Translations under genes and position numbers: made by a program
NCBI GenBank assembly: GCA_958299035.1
Contig: CATQJL010000001.1
Location: 52,564,333 to 52,628,332, forward strand
Source: Cylicocyclus nassatus
Lineage: Eukaryota; Nematoda; Chromadorea; Rhabditida; Strongylidae
Direction: 5' to 3'
DNA length: 64,000 bases
Shown: in pieces, positions 1-13,028 of the stretch
Position numbering within the stretch: position 1 is the stretch's first letter
Layout of the letters: every line of letters starts with the position of its first letter
Notes under the pieces: generated by a model
Database searches by the model: none
What the model was told of the DNA's origin: nothing
The model's input: the letters and a program-made list of their open reading frames with translations, nothing else

Positions 1-79
1 GTGGTAGGTCCTTTATCGTGTTCGGCTAGCGTATCTGCAATGTGCTTACCGTGGTCTTTGACTAGTCTTAATTCTATAG

Positions 80-893
80 GGCTCGCGCAAATGGTTCGAA
101 CTTGAAGATCTACATGTGAAGGAAATTTTGCCACAGATGATTGTACTGGCGGAATCGTACATACAGGTTTGTTCGAACACATTACCATCCATATAATGTC
201 CAGAATTTTTTATCTAATTTTCATGCAAGGGTGATTTTTTCGCTTTGTGGCTTTTAAAGTTGTAGGGACGTCGTATTGGGATAAAGACAGAGTTTCGAGA
301 AATCACTGCCCTAGACTTTATATATTATGTTGGCACATAAGTTTTGCAACTTCGTTTATTCCGAATCCATGCCAATTCTTTTTTATTCATTCAAAAATTG
401 TCTTACCGTGATTCTCAAATGTGATGTTGGGAGCAGAAATGACCGCGATCGTTGCTCACATGATAATCATCATAATGCCAAAAAAGGAGGTGCCACATAA
501 AGGCAACAATTATAAGAAAAAGTTATGTTGAAAAAGTGATGTGCCAATCTAATATATCGGGTTCTCTTTCATTTTTCTTCTACAAACAATCCAATGACCA
601 CGCAATAAGAAATTTGCTGCAGTCACCATCGCGCTCGATTTCTAGATACGTAGTTGTTTTTTATTTGCTTTTCTCATGAATACATTATGAACACCTGTTC
701 TACTCTAGGACAAACGTTTCGTTCCGCAGGCGCGGATTGTATCTAGCTTCTGTGTACCCTTGGAAAGCGATTCAAAAATCTGTGCAGCGCTACCATTTTA
801 CTTTTGTTGTTGCAGATTTGGAAGCTCAATCGCAAGAAGACTCGTGAAGAGCGTATGAGTGAAGCGGTTGATGACGATACTGGAGGGTCATGA
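80..893 (+). CDS. USP39: USP39/Sad1-like tri-snRNP protein, last two exons (partial gene)
   Basis: Two exons, 80-166 and 816-893, are joined by a 649-nt GT-AG intron (acceptors CTATAG and TTGCAG, donor CAG/GTTTGT), both in phase 0. The first encodes a 29-residue stretch with KWFELEDLHVKEILPQM and LAESYIQ. Together with IWK at the start of the next exon, this matches the conserved C-terminus of USP39/Sad1. That protein is the catalytically inactive ubiquitin-hydrolase-fold component of the U4/U6.U5 tri-snRNP needed for pre-mRNA splicing in the nucleus. The last exon adds a short basic-then-acidic tail (IWKLNRKKTREERM to DDDTGGS) and ends in TGA at 891-893. AATAAA lies 29 nt downstream. Upstream exons are outside the window: the frame is closed by stops just before the acceptor at 78-79, and bases 1-79 gave no convincing exon. 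The identification rests on recalled family conservation. Confidence 0.82.
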
Positions 894-921
894 TCATGTT
901 TCAATCGGAGATAGTTTATTC

Positions 922-927
922 AATAAA
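922..927 (+). promoter_or_regulatory. poly(A) signal of the USP39-like gene
   Basis: AATAAA sits 29 nt after the TGA of the USP39-like gene, at the usual nematode spacing for 3'-end formation. Confidence 0.7.
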
Positions 928-940
928 AGTGATACTTTTA

Positions 941-3900
941 CATGATAATTGCTAGCCCTATTGATTTTTTTACATGTCATCGTGGACAAAATTTGTTGTT
1001 TTGTTACTGGTCTGTTGCTGATCTTAAATCGTGCATTGTTATTCTGTCAGTTCGATACGACCCGTTTTTAGCAGTTTTAAGTATATAAGTTATTACAGAA
1101 AAGTAGATCAAATGATGTTGTAATTTTGCATGCATCAGAAAATAAATGTCAATATGGATATTATGGGATCCTTCTCCGATCATTGGCTTACTGAGATGCG
1201 GCGTAATGTTCGTGGTCATTTCAAAGCTGAACACTCATTAACTGAATTCGTAGCACCTGCTCCGCTCGCGCGTATCGATCCAACATCTGCTTCTTAGCGA
1301 TCTTCCAGCTCACGCTGGCTATTTTTGTTCGCGTACGAGTCACAGGATGTTGTGCCTTTATATATGTTCTCTTTTGCACATCTCATCGGACGCATTTTGA
1401 TTTCCGCATAATTGCGGTTGCATATCGCTACAGATATTAAATCTCTGCTCAAATAGCAGCTGTAATCACTTGAGATTTCTATGTGCATCCATCGTTTTTT
1501 TCGTCCACTTACGACGTCTACAAAGCCTGCTCTCAAATTGCATGTGATCATCAGTTCCCCCTTTATAATGTTGTCCCTTCCTAATTTACAGAGTATGCTT
1601 GATCAAGGCAATTTTTCGCTAGGTATGGAAACTATGTGTTTGCCACGTGACCTAACTAACATTAACTGACATGTTTTTATGTGATCAGAAACGCTTTTCT
1701 ATTCATTTCTGCTGATCATAATATCTCCTTTTGTGGCGTACCGATTTTCGGAAAAAAAGGCGCTAGGAGAATTTTGTCTTGTGACGCCAAAAATGAACAC
1801 CATTGCACTAATAAACCCAAAGTTGATATTCGCTTATTTTGACAAAGTTTTGCCAGGGGTATTATTTGACACGCGATTGAGCACCATTTTGTAAGTACCT
1901 AGCTCAATTGTCGCTTTTCGGCTCTCCAGACCTCAAAGTCTCAAAGTCGTGAACTCCACTCAAGCTTCCGCTAAATTTGGTATTCGATATGCTATCACGA
2001 GTTTTTCATAGGGGTTACGGTAGGTGGGCGACATTGTTAATTGATGCGTATGATGAGTTTTGATAATGAATGAAATGTTGTCAAGTTATTCGCGAAATTT
2101 TTTCGGATACTGAGATTTTAACCCTCACCGTACAGTTCTTCATACAAATATGAGACCATAACAGATTGAGTAATAGCAAGCCAATGAACAGCATGTCAGA
2201 TGACCTCCATAGGGTATCTGAAACGAAAGTGTGTCAACATTTTGGGGCCGAACATTATAGGCGAATGCCTAATACTTTTTTTTGAAGAAACCAGGGCTTT
2301 ACATCTGGTGTTTTATACTATATAACTTCCTGTGGTATACTCTCTCGACATGGATGGGCATTTTTTACGACAACTTGACGGTTTCCTCGCTATGAGAAGG
2401 TCTGCCGGTATCGAAGTCAATGGAGTTTTCCACTCCACTGACAGCTTTCTGTCGTAATAGTTCTGCTTCCGGATGCAGAACTTTTGCCAACATTCGGTCC
2501 ATCATCGCACTTTTACTATTTATGATGAAAATACCCAACCTTTATGTCAATAATAAATAATAATGCATAATTGCCAATAAATCTCCTGAACTAATTGACA
2601 GATACAAATGTTCCTTTTCTCACAGACTACAGATATTACAAAAAAAGCACGGAAAATCAAGAAACGGAAGTTTCCACTCATTCAGCATCAAGTATAAGGT
2701 CTTTCGCTCCCCAAAATATAAAAATTGATGCAAAAATAATGAGCGTTTGCGAAGTCACACTTTGACTTGCTAAAACTTCCCAAAAATTCTACGATTTAAA
2801 AGCGTCAAAGACCATCCAAACTTTCGCTATGCTGCACATTGACTTGTACTCGTATCACAAACCGGCAGAAAAATATGGATTGGTAAACAAAAGTTTCTTG
2901 ATCAAACGTCGTGTTACCACAACTCCCTTCCAAGTTTGTCCATATGATTGGCAAGTAGCCTATCTTGTAGCGGCAAGAAATTAATACACACGAAGGTGAA
3001 AAGGGCCTGAACAGAAAAGAAATTTGAAAAGGAAAAAATTAAGATATAAAAATGTTAGCTTTTTTCAACATTTTTTCAGAAGGCATCAAACGCCTAATTA
3101 TGCAATTTTCGGATTTCCTGTGTACTGAATACGTGGGTGTAATTGCAAAAACTGTGAGCAGGATGCCCTACCCTTACACTACCAAATGAGCGAAGCTCTA
3201 GCGAGACCTTTTTATAGAAACTTGTGGGCCATAGAGTGACCACCGATTAACCCATTTTGTGGAGTCGATATCTTTGTCTAGATAACACCAAAATACAAAT
3301 GTGAAATGCATAATGTAGGCAGTTTTCACTACAAAAAGCTAAATTTTTGAAAAACGTCATTATTTGCGCATGAATTCTGGCCAAAAAAAATGAGTGCAAT
3401 GATTTTCTTTTCAGTGCGGGATTATGAAGCTTTGTAAACAACAGATTAGGCTAGAAGCACTTTCAACCATCGTTGGATAGAGCATTAAACTCCTAGGTAA
3501 TTTGCTGAACTCGTTCCATAGAAGAAAGTGTGATTGTAAAAAAGTTCATGGAGAGAGGCCTACCAAATGTTGATTTTGCATCAAAGTAATATTAACCTCC
3601 CCCTTTTGATTATTACTCTGATCGTTTCGAACAACTTCTAGCGGTGCCTTTTTACCAAGAATTGATGTCTTTCTGTGAATCACCGAATTTCACGATTATA
3701 TCAATTCGTTGTGAATGAAAATGTCTCACTGATTGACATTCAGTTAGTTGATCGTCATCGTAGAAATCTCAGAAAGGTAGTTGACGTGTCATTGTGTCAT
3801 TAATTCTGAAAAACCTGCACAAATGTTTTTTGGTTCCTTCAGATAAGGCAGCATCATATAATTCAGTTAATGAGAGATTTCATCATTGTATTGCGTCACT

Positions 3901-4190
3901 GCATGCAGTGCTGCTTCTCACATTTTGCAATCATTCACAGTTTTCTTTGTAGGGTAGCAATCATCCTATTCTATTCCTTGTATAGATGTGCTTTGTCTCA
4001 ATATCTCAAGAAGGATCTGTTTCTGGACAGCTCAAAGAAAACGGAAGGAATCTACTAGGGCTTTTATGTGGGAAGTGGTCGAAGATTCTCACTCGGTCGA
4101 CTTTTTCACGAATTTACTATTTTGCCTCCTCCTCAGCAACATATGACCAGTTCGCGACAAAAAGTTCCACTTTAACCTCTCACACCGTAT
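941..4190. other. intergenic, no supported gene
   Basis: AT-rich sequence with only short chance frames. A basic - strand frame around 1219-1370, ending in TGA, has some coding flavour but no supported splice sites. I see no RNA gene or complete transposon. Confidence 0.5.
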
Positions 4191-4483
4191 GAAGGCACCG
4201 TCCACTCCGATTCCCGAGTTCCATGCTGTCGTTCCGGGGCCTTCTTATGTCCCTGATTCCGAATATGAAATCGAGAATCCGCGGAAACGCCGACAGTCCT
4301 GTTTGGGAGAACCGCGGGCTGGTTCTCCGCAACAGTGATTGGGTGAGCGCGCGTGGATGGGCGGGCATTACGGGAGGATGGCGGTGCCGCCTATGGGTCA
4401 TCGTGCCTCTTCGTTATTCTGGAACGATTTTCTCGCTTCGGAGGCAACATGTGCCGCGACTTGAGCATTGGCTTCTCAAACGG
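4191..4483 (+). mobile_element. truncated TTAA-class MITE (AGGCACCGTCCAC family)
   Basis: It starts AGGCACCGTCCAC and continues with the internal segment (CCTGATTCCGAATATG, AATCCGCG) shared with the complete copies at 15,821-16,146 and 62,317-62,680. The right terminal repeat is missing. The sequence runs into a different inverted-repeat element near 4,484. Confidence 0.6.
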
Positions 4484-4765
4484 TCGAAGGGATACCTCCG
4501 GAGGGCAAATGGCGGGGGTCTGCCACTTCGTGTTCCGGAGCCCTCCCATTGGGGCTCCATTAAATCTGGCGTCACGGTGACGTCACAAGAAGGGGAATGG
4601 GACCCCTCCCTGGGGCTCGCAAATCTCTGCTCCAGGGGTGCCAGATTTGGAAGAGCCCCGGAGCACCAAAATGGGTGAAATCTGAGGGCTCCGGAGCACG
4701 AGTGGCAAACCCCGCTGGGCAGAGCCCAGGACCCTCCCAATTTTGCTCCGGAGGTATCCATTCAA
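4484..4765. repeat. GC-rich inverted-repeat element
   Basis: The arms are inverted copies: GGATACCTCCGGAGGG near 4,490 matches TTGCTCCGGAGGTATCC near 4,745, and GTTCCGGAGCCCT matches AGGGCTCCGGAGCAC further in. The loop is around CGTCACGGTGACGTCAC. It has MITE-like size and shape and abuts the truncated TTAA-class element. No family was recognised. Confidence 0.55.
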
Positions 4766-5585
4766 CTGTCCGAGGTTATATGCTGCTAAATTGATCAAAA
4801 TGCCCTCCTTTTTCCTGCATCTGCCTGACCAAAGTCGAAGTGGACCTCTTGGAAACATCTATAATTTGAGGAGATGGACTGAGGAGTTACAAAAGATCCT
4901 CAACAACTGTATGCACCTCTTCTCTGATCTTGAACAATTGGCTTTTCTAGTCTGGCCAAGTCTATGGAGGGAGTTTTGCAGAAACGAGTCCATTACGTAG
5001 AGGAGGGAATTTGTAAGAAATACCAAAGGAGTCTCGAAACAGTGGAATTACACCGTCCAAAGGGTGCTCAAATTTCCAATTTTTTATTCTTGCAAGTGCC
5101 TATGAGGAAAACTGAGTTTGGATTGTCGAAGTTTATGCTTAATGTTGAATGCTCCAAATGCACTTTGTCATTCTTCTGGATGGGTAGTTCCAAAGGGCTG
5201 CGATCTCGTTCTTGAGTCCAGCTATAAACACCACGGAATGTCCTGGTGTCCAGAGATTGGTGTTTGTTCTGCTGTAAACAATACTGCACGTGCTAGTGTA
5301 CTAACTGTTCGCGCACATTTATTGCATCTCTTTCGGTGCTGATAGTGACTTATCGCAAATCACATGCACGAACTCTCGTCTCTGGATGGGGTACCTGAGA
5401 GCGCACATTGAGCAGCTTAGTCTTATCAGCACCGTGATACAACTCGAACTAACGTTGACAGATTTTTTTTTTCGCGCTTCTGTCCCAGTAGCAATCTGTG
5501 TGGTCCGGAGAGCATTGAGCGAGCACAAAGCTTGAAGGCGCAATTCATCCAAAACTAGGATGCAAAAATCCAGGAGCTGTACAAC
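4766..5585. other. intergenic, no supported gene
   Basis: Several short overlapping frames on both strands, none with motifs or splice signals I could support. Confidence 0.4.
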
Positions 5586-5833
5586 CAGGGTTCGGCACAG
5601 GTGACTTGGCAAGCAAGCTGGGTATCGTTTTTGGGACAAAAAGCAAAGGGGTTTTCGTTTTTGTGGCCGAAAAGACACAAAATTTGCGACGTTTTTTCTT
5701 TGGCCGACTTTTCGTTTCCTGGAGAATTTTTAAGAGTATGGTTTAAGGTCAAAGAGACTTCGTAAAATTTTGGGAGAGTCAAGGGGGACTTCGTTTCTTG
5801 CACTTTCCGAAAACCGCCTCGTGCCGAGCCCTG
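5586..5833. mobile_element. hAT-like MITE (CAGGGCTCGGCAC family)
   Basis: Terminal repeats CAGGGTTCGGCACAG and GTGCCGAGCCCTG face each other over 248 bp. Its interior (TTTTTGGGACAAAAAGCAAA, GACTTCGTTTC) is shared, in either orientation, with the copies at 12,514, 23,157, 42,912 and 56,144. No clean target duplication remains here. Two other copies have perfect 8-bp duplications, which places the family in the hAT superfamily. Confidence 0.7.
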
Positions 5834-8166
5834 GAACAGCAACTCTTTTAGCTAAGTAGATAGTTCCAAGGCATTCTGGAAATATAAACTAGAATCGCTT
5901 CAGAAGTTATTTACCGATCTGCTCGTCCCACCTATCAACATAGGTGTTTTAAAGGTATATTGAGTCCAGAATTAGGCTCCATAGCTAGAAATGCCGACTA
6001 TTTATTTTATAATGGAAGGGTGGTTTCCGTTCCGTCTACTCATAAGTTTCATTTCGAACGCATCATCTGTAGACCATCCAGGTTGATAGGCAGGTAGGCA
6101 ATAACTTCTAAGGCAATTTCCTCGCTTCGAAAATCAAATTTTGAGCGGGAAATTGGGTCGGTGCCTTTTGTCTCATCTTTGATGCACAACAGTTTGTTTA
6201 TCACCCAGTGATAGCGAAAGCTGCTTGTCTGGCGATGATGCAGCTTCGTGCTTTCTAGCATATTCTGAACTTTCGCCGAAAATGCTGAGAGATGGAGTCC
6301 TGATACAGATGTTCATGATATTTATGACCTCGCCCTTGAGTTGCTAATGATAGCGCAGAGATTATTTTTCAGGGCAACATGTTCTTTCACCCTGTCGCTG
6401 TTCTCCCTCAAGCACAGCTCCAGTGGTGATAAAAATGTATTCAACAGTTAAGGTAATACAGATCTGATGCGTCGGTAGTGCAGCCTGTGTGGAGGTTCTC
6501 TGTTGAAAGAATTTCTAAAGACGCTTCCCTAACATGGCTATCCTGACCTGTGCCTGCTGCGTTCTACTCTAGCTAAGACAGTGTAGAACCAAAAATTACG
6601 GGAACATTTGGAAACATGGGTAAAAAGGGGCAAGTTGGCTGTATGGATAGTGAAATTGTCGCGCAGCACATATCAATGTAACAAACAGACGGTGAGCAAA
6701 TGTTGTCTGGGTATGTGGAATACCTCGCAGTCTTCATTTTGCCGGTACCACAAATACCTAGCGTAAGTCATCTGCAATGGCAGCAGGCTTGGAAAATATC
6801 TCCCTGCAAAGCGTGCGACGAGATTTTTTCGAAGTTAGGGGCGGCTAACGCTACGCTTCCGACATTTTTTGGCCTTTCATTTTTTACACACTTACAACTT
6901 CGTGTTTTGAAGAAGGACATGCCGAAAAAAATATATAGGCTGAAAAAACACTTCTAAATAAAGTCATTAACCTCTCATTAGAATCAGTAAGATCTTGATA
7001 TCCCAGCTTTTATTTTTATGTTGGATGAATGAATGATGTGGCTCAAAGGCAACGTCCAAACAGGTTGCGACTTTAGCTTCGCTTACTTTTTCGAATAATA
7101 TGGACCCCTAGATATGAAAATATACTTCACTGATGCAAATTTAGGATTCTGCTTTTTTGTGAGAAGGAATTTACATCGCCATTTATGTACTTTTAAAGCA
7201 TAGCGTTTTCGCACTTGCATAGTCATGATTGAACGGTTGCTGGCGCCATGTCCGTTTAGCGCTTCTCAGGCCCAAAAAGCAAAATTCCAACTTTTTTTGC
7301 ATCTATTGGTTTTGAACGCTGGACATGCAGAAGATATGATGAGGAACACCCAAATGCAATTACCTTCGCGACAGTTTGGATGTGTGCGAAAATTAACTGT
7401 TTTTCTCGGGATCCTCCAGATTTTCTCGGTGGATTCTGTACTAGTTTACGAAGAGGATGCGGAGGAGAGATTATTTATTTTTGCTGGAAGCTAAAGCATC
7501 AAAGATCTTTGCTATCACTTCATAGCAGACTCAGTAAACAATGAGCTTTTGGAGTCTTCCATTGTCTCGCTGTTTTCTAATAGTCGTGATAGATTTCTTA
7601 AAGAATCTCAAACATCCAAAGCTTCCGAAGCCTTACTTTTTGTATAAGCCGGGAGCTGCTATTTTCGACTACGCAAACCTCTCCGCAGCTATTTTGAGAG
7701 GCTTGTTCAATAGCCTCCAAGAAATTAGAGATCAGTTTTATTGAAGAAGTAACTTTGTCATGGATTTTGTAGTTCTGTGAAGATTCATTTGTGAAATTTG
7801 GACTGAAATTGACAGCATGTCAATTTCTTCACTTTCAGCTGCGTTTAAAATTGTCCGTGCCAGTGCTATACCAGCACCGTTCCAACGCCATGTTAGCGTC
7901 GTGCTAGGGCCTTGGTTGATCAGTACGGAGCCCTTGCACATGGATCCTGGCGCGGCGCTAGCACGGCGTTGGCACGGAGCTTTCATATCGCCGATACAGG
8001 TGCGCTTGGACGCAGCCCGGGCATCTTTTTAGCTACCGTAAAATATATATAACGTACTTTATTCGAGTGGACAAAATGAGCTTATGATAGCTGCATTCGA
8101 TCACGAAATTTATGGTCCGGGCTTCTGTTCACTGCACTCCGCAAAAAGGAGCGCTTGGCAGCTGCT
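5834..8166. other. intergenic, no supported gene
   Basis: Mostly unique AT-rich sequence. A GC-rich imperfect palindrome (CCAGCACCGTTCCAACGCC against GGCGTTGGCACGGAG) lies at about 7,865-7,985 and may be a degraded element. No RNA gene was seen. Confidence 0.4.
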
Positions 8167-8499
8167 TTACTTCCTAGATATCTCTTTTGTTTCAAAGGTT
8201 TCCGCTCCTTGAATGACCTCTGACAATTCGCTGATCTGATCGTCAGAGCAGTGAACATAACATTCTGCTGCGCCCAATATTCTTGTTGCTGTGTAAACTT
8301 TCTGAGAATCTGGGTTTGAATGCGATAGACGACTACTTGAATTTAGTGTAACAGTTTTTCTCTGTGTGCTCCATAGTTCTCTGAACACAATGTCCTCGTC
8401 ATCGGAAATCGATTCGGCTTGTACTTTCTGGATAGGCCGGCTGGTATGCTGAGAGCCGTCGCTTGACTGGAAAGACGAAAATTGTCTGTTTTCATCCAT
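8167..8499 (-). CDS. possible coding exon, acidic Ser-rich hypothetical protein
   Basis: A 110-codon frame on the - strand with low-complexity, hydrophilic composition (SISDDEDIVFREL, SSSRLSHSNPDSQK), more protein-like than surrounding chance frames. The last codons contain AA/GTAAAG, a good splice donor, so the frame may be an internal or first exon ending at about 8,170 and not a single-exon gene. No partner exon, domain, poly(A) site or homologue was recognised. It could be a chance frame. Confidence 0.3.
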   Translation of the reverse strand: MDENRQFSSFQSSDGSQHTSRPIQKVQAESISDDEDIVFRELWSTQRKTVTLNSSSRLSHSNPDSQKVYTATRILGAAECYVHCSDDQISELSEVIQGAETFETKEISRK

Positions 8500-9036
8500 T
8501 CAGCTCAGCAGGAATTAAATAAAATCAACAAAGCTGAGCGCTCAAACATTCAGCTCTTACAAGTGGATGGCAGCGCATTTGTTTACATTTCATGTAAAAA
8601 ATAAATCTGTTCTACAATACATTGGCAAATCCAAATTATTTGGGGGGGGGGGGGGGTGGTGTTACAAAGAATCGGGAAGCGGACGCACGGCGGCCAGACC
8701 TGGCTCATTATTCTGAGGTATTTTGATCTCTACAAAATGAAGACTGCCTTAATAGTTGGACGTTTTTTTGGGTAGCCGCGAAAAACGACAATAAAAGCTG
8801 TATTAGGCCATGGATTTCACTACCTGTTATGGCTTTTTTTTTGAATTTTTATTCATTCACCCAGCTAATAGTTCCAACATTTTCAATCATGCATAAGATG
8901 CGGGGCAAGAACCTCGAGTCCGTTGCAAAACTGAAAACGTTTTAGGGTGATTCATAAGTCTTGCACTGAGCATCACGAAAAAATTGTGGATTTGTGAAAA
9001 AAAAAGACGTGAATGCATTAGCTGAAAGTATCGGTA
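8500..9036. other. intergenic, poly-G run
   Basis: Contains an uninterrupted run of about 14 G at roughly 8,641-8,656 in otherwise AT-rich DNA. No gene seen. Confidence 0.5.
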
Positions 9037-9345
9037 CTAGAACGCAAATTTTCTTCCTTTTTTTCGGTGTATCGCCCGAGCTAACTTGACGTTATCATCA
9101 GCATCCGATCCTGAATCACGGCTGGTGAACACACTCTTTGTTTCGCATTCAATTTCCAGCTCATCATTTCTTTTATCCAGGGCTGTTATTGAATCATATG
9201 ACAATAGCGCTTTCGAATTCTGCCTCTTCGATGTATTTTTGTGGCGTTTGGTCGGGCATAAATTATGCGAAAGCATCAACTCTCGCTCGCCCTGATTGCA
9301 TTTGCGTGGAACGGCAGAGGCTATCCCGACTACACAAATAGCCAA
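9037..9345 (-). CDS. possible coding exon, hypothetical
   Basis: A 102-codon - strand frame with a hydrophilic, mixed-charge composition (LDKRNDELEIECETK, DSGSDADDNVKLARA) ending in a basic tail and TAG. It lies upstream, in the - direction, of the coding-like frame at 8,167-8,499, so the two could belong to one gene, but I could not join them with consistent splice phases. No domain was recognised. Confidence 0.25.
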   Translation of the reverse strand: MAICVVGIASAVPRKCNQGERELMLSHNLCPTKRHKNTSKRQNSKALLSYDSITALDKRNDELEIECETKSVFTSRDSGSDADDNVKLARAIHRKKGRKFAF

Positions 9346-12300
9346 CCATCTGTTTTCACTCCGTTTACACTGCCGAAATTTCAGTTTTCTCTGAATTCAC
9401 ATCATGAAATGAAAACCCGGTTCCCTCGATTTCTATGTGACACTTACCGCACGTTATTCGAGTCAGTTCGCATTGTCTGGCTGTATCGCCTTTCACCCGG
9501 CCATGTCAAGTGCATGTTGCCGTACAGGTGTTGTTTACCCGTTCCCCCGTGATGTGTTAAACAAAGATTGATTTCTCAAAATTCGTTATCAACTCGGATT
9601 GAACAGCGCCTATTTTCCCCGGAGTGCAGGACAGGACAAAGTACGCCAGCGCACCGACGTCAGCGTTCTCTGGCGTCTCCGCGAGCACCCGCAGTGTAGC
9701 GGATCTGCTCGGCCCCCTGGGTGCGCTGCCCGGGTAAACTCTCGCCGGGGCTCACGTGGCCGCTCCTCTGAGCAGCACATTCGGTAAACATCGACACGCG
9801 AAGCACGAGCTCCGCCCCCTCCGCAGGACGGAAAGCCGCACATTCGTTTCGACGAGTTACTCTTCGACTGCTGTTTGTACCGAACAGTTGCTCTCGGCAT
9901 TTGTTTGAGCTTTCGGATCCTTATTGTCTAACGGCTTGGTAGTGGTGGCCTAAGGTTATAGAACAAAGTTAATTGTAGAGTAACTTTAATTATCGTCATA
10001 AGTGAAAGTAATGGTATATTCTTTTTGTGTCTATCTACCTTCTTTTCCATTCACAAAGGGTTAACACTAGGCGGTGTAGGTTTTCGTGTAGGGATAGATA
10101 CGCCGTAGAATGCTGTAACTGAATTTGGCATTTACATCTGCTTCACGAATTTTTGAATAGTATTGCGATCGTTTTTCTCGGAATTAATTGGGGTTGGGAT
10201 TATGATGTAGATTCGCCTGCTCTTTCGATCTCTAATTTTGTTTGATAAATTCAAATATAATATTCGTTGATGTATTTTTTTAGCCAAAATTATAAGAATT
10301 TTAGCAAAGATATTATACCCACACACCTTCACAAAAAAAGACAGATTTGAAATCAATGTTTACATCGTACGGTGAACATTTCATTCCCAGCCAGGACTCG
10401 AAGTGTTTCCCCCGTGTAAATCTTGACTGGCAACTGGCATTGACAGCTCGGCGCTACTTGCATAGGTGCATTATTTGTTACCAGAAACAGAGCCGAAATC
10501 TCTCGTAGGTCATGTTGAAAGCATAGTAATGTCGTCAAAATTTAGCTACTTCTAGGTCAGCAAAAATTGAATAATCTCTCGTCTTATTGACGAGGGCAGA
10601 AGTCAACTTTTGATACGTTTTTGAAAGCCCTAGTATTGGTTTCCTATGCTACAAATCTTAATAGTCTCAAGTCGGAAATCTTGGATTACCCATGTGAGCC
10701 GTCTATTTACGATTTATTTGCCTTTCATATTATTACAATTTGCGGCACCCAAACAAACTGATCCATTCTTTTAACGTGAGTGATCTTACTCTTTGCCAGT
10801 TGCAAGTGCCAAGCTTCTTCTGAAATTCGCCTCTCCATCTCCTTAGGGCCAGTATGTCGAGTTGTGTTCTCTCCATGGCTTCTTGCATGTAGTTGGACTT
10901 CGTTTGGCAGGCGTCTCACGTTGGATGTTCTGATGTGATAACAGTCGTTGTTGGAGTGGAACATACTTGATCCTGCTGTTCCGGGGCTTCCTGGATCAAG
11001 GGGTTCGACGTCCGGTAGGGTGGGGAAGAACGGTCAAAATGACCGACCAGTCGAGGGATGTGTAGAAGATGAACTATCCCACTCTGACAGGGCTGTCGAG
11101 AATGCCTCACCACTTAGCTATCATCCAGGCTTAGTTTGACACACTATGGTTCTCCCAGCACTGCACAGCTCACTGCTTCGGTGCGAAATTTTGTCTCACC
11201 CGGAATTCTTTGCATATCTTTTGCTCAGCGACTTCCAGCTCAGACCTCGTGCTCGTCTGTCTAACCTAAGCAATCACTGCAGTTGTCGAGGTGGATATTT
11301 GGTGACGTCGCTGAGCGACGAAAACACGCGCCGGCGCGGCTGTTTTCGCCGTCGGCTGCGGTCGACATCGGATGTAAACAGCTGTTGGATGTGGTTATGT
11401 GTCCCCACCGCAGTCTACCTTTGTGATGACATGTCATCAGAAGTGATGCAATGACTATCGCAGTTGAAGCCACACCGTTCATAGTCATTTTTTGAGGGCT
11501 GGCAATTTTTTTTGGGAGTCTGTAAACTTTAGGTACCTACCCTGGCAGTATTCTTAGCATCTCCAGTTCTATTTTGAGCACTATGTTTATTGCACAAGTG
11601 TTCAACTGTTTACTGTGCAGTGACAAACAGTCAAGATACATTTCAATTGCAATCACTTATGCGACTTTTTTACGACTTGAGGTGCTCTCTCGCTTTGTTA
11701 TCTTACCCGACCGATACAAGTTTACGATCTGATCAGTAGCGTGGGCTCGTGATACGTGTAACCAGTAATTTTTCCGGTCGAGATCGGCTCTGATTAAGTG
11801 CGAGTGCACTTTCGATGACATAAAAGATTGGGCTGTAGTCTTTCGATAAACAAATTCCAAAGATAGTTCTATGTCACTATTTGTTTAGCTTTTGTGCCCC
11901 TTTTTTGGACGTTCGAAGCAAAACCTAAAATAGACCATATGACAATGACGCATTTTCCAAACTTACTTGATCATAGCCCTCTCTTATGGTGGCTCTTGCT
12001 GTCAGTGACTATCTTTCTACAATCATCCAATCGTTATCAATCCAGTCTTTTTCAGATGATCACATAGATGCGTATATTTTCTTATCGCACAATAGTGTAA
12101 GACTACTATAAAAAGATCTGAGTATTGTTTTGTTCGTCCAAGTTCGTCCAAAAGACTGTTACCATTGAGGACACAAAGAGGCTGCTTCACCAAACACTCG
12201 GCACTCGGCACTCGGCATAGCTTTGGTTGGACGAGGGCAAGCCTACAAGGGGATAATAGGAACCAGCTGAGTTATAATTTCCTATAAAATAGGCCGGGAA

Positions 12301-12513
12301 AACATTTTGACCAAATTTACGTTTCCATCTTTCATAGGCTCCCGCATGTTGTACATGTAGACGCACATGTAAGTTCCAAGCACAAGCTGTCACACTAAAA
12401 TAGAAAAATGAAGCAGCTGAATTGTGGCAAATCCGCCCCTTCTGACTCTGGGCTCCTCCTACTTTCAGCATGAACCGCTGTCGTGCACAAAGACAAATTT
12501 TCACTTTCTGAAT
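9346..12513. other. intergenic with weak coding-like - strand stretch
   Basis: The segment 9,600-9,900 is unusually GC-rich. On the - strand at about 10,795-10,900 there is a short frame (MQEAMERTQLDILALRRWRG, ending CAAAGA/GTAAGA) that resembles an exon with a good donor, but no acceptor or neighbouring exon could be matched. Nothing else is supported. Confidence 0.3.
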
Positions 12514-12758
12514 CAGGGCTCGGCACGAGGTGGCTAGATGAAAATGGAAAAAACGAAGTCCCCTTTGACCCTCAACCATTTCCTCTAAAAACCTGAAAAA
12601 TTCCCCAAAATCCCCCAAAAAACGAAACGTCGACTAAAAAAAACGTCGCCAAGTCGCCAATTTTGCGTCTCTCTTCGGTCATAAAAACGAAACCCCCTTT
12701 GCTTTTTGTCCCAAAAACGATACCCAGCTTGCTTACAAGCCAACTGTGCCGAGCCCTG
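12514..12758. mobile_element. hAT-like MITE (CAGGGCTCGGCAC family)
   Basis: A complete 245-bp copy runs from CAGGGCTCGGCACGAGG to GTGCCGAGCCCTG. Its interior repeats the family signatures GAAGTCCCCTTTGACCC, TTTGCTTTTTGTCCC and CAGCTTGCTT. The flanks show no convincing duplication. Confidence 0.75.
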
Positions 12759-13028
12759 ATACATTCAGAATCTGAATGTATCACATCTTGAAAATTAGCA
12801 ATTGTAGCTTTGAACTGTCCAAATTCTCTGTCAACTAATATTACCTTACAACAACCATAATAGTGGAATTTCACCATTATAAGCCAATCCAGTGCGAATT
12901 TGGCTTGAGCAATTCTTACCCATAGCATTCATAATGTGATTGTAATTGTTACTTTTCAGCTGTGTACTAGAACATTTTTTCAAAAGCGTGACAGGAAATG
13001 GAATTTTATCAATCACGATGTCTGATGC

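Noticed and set aside
91..105. GGTTCGAAC motif near the left edge as a tRNA T loop
   Set aside because: It lies inside the USP39 coding exon (Trp-Phe-Glu-Leu codons) and lacks tRNA arms.
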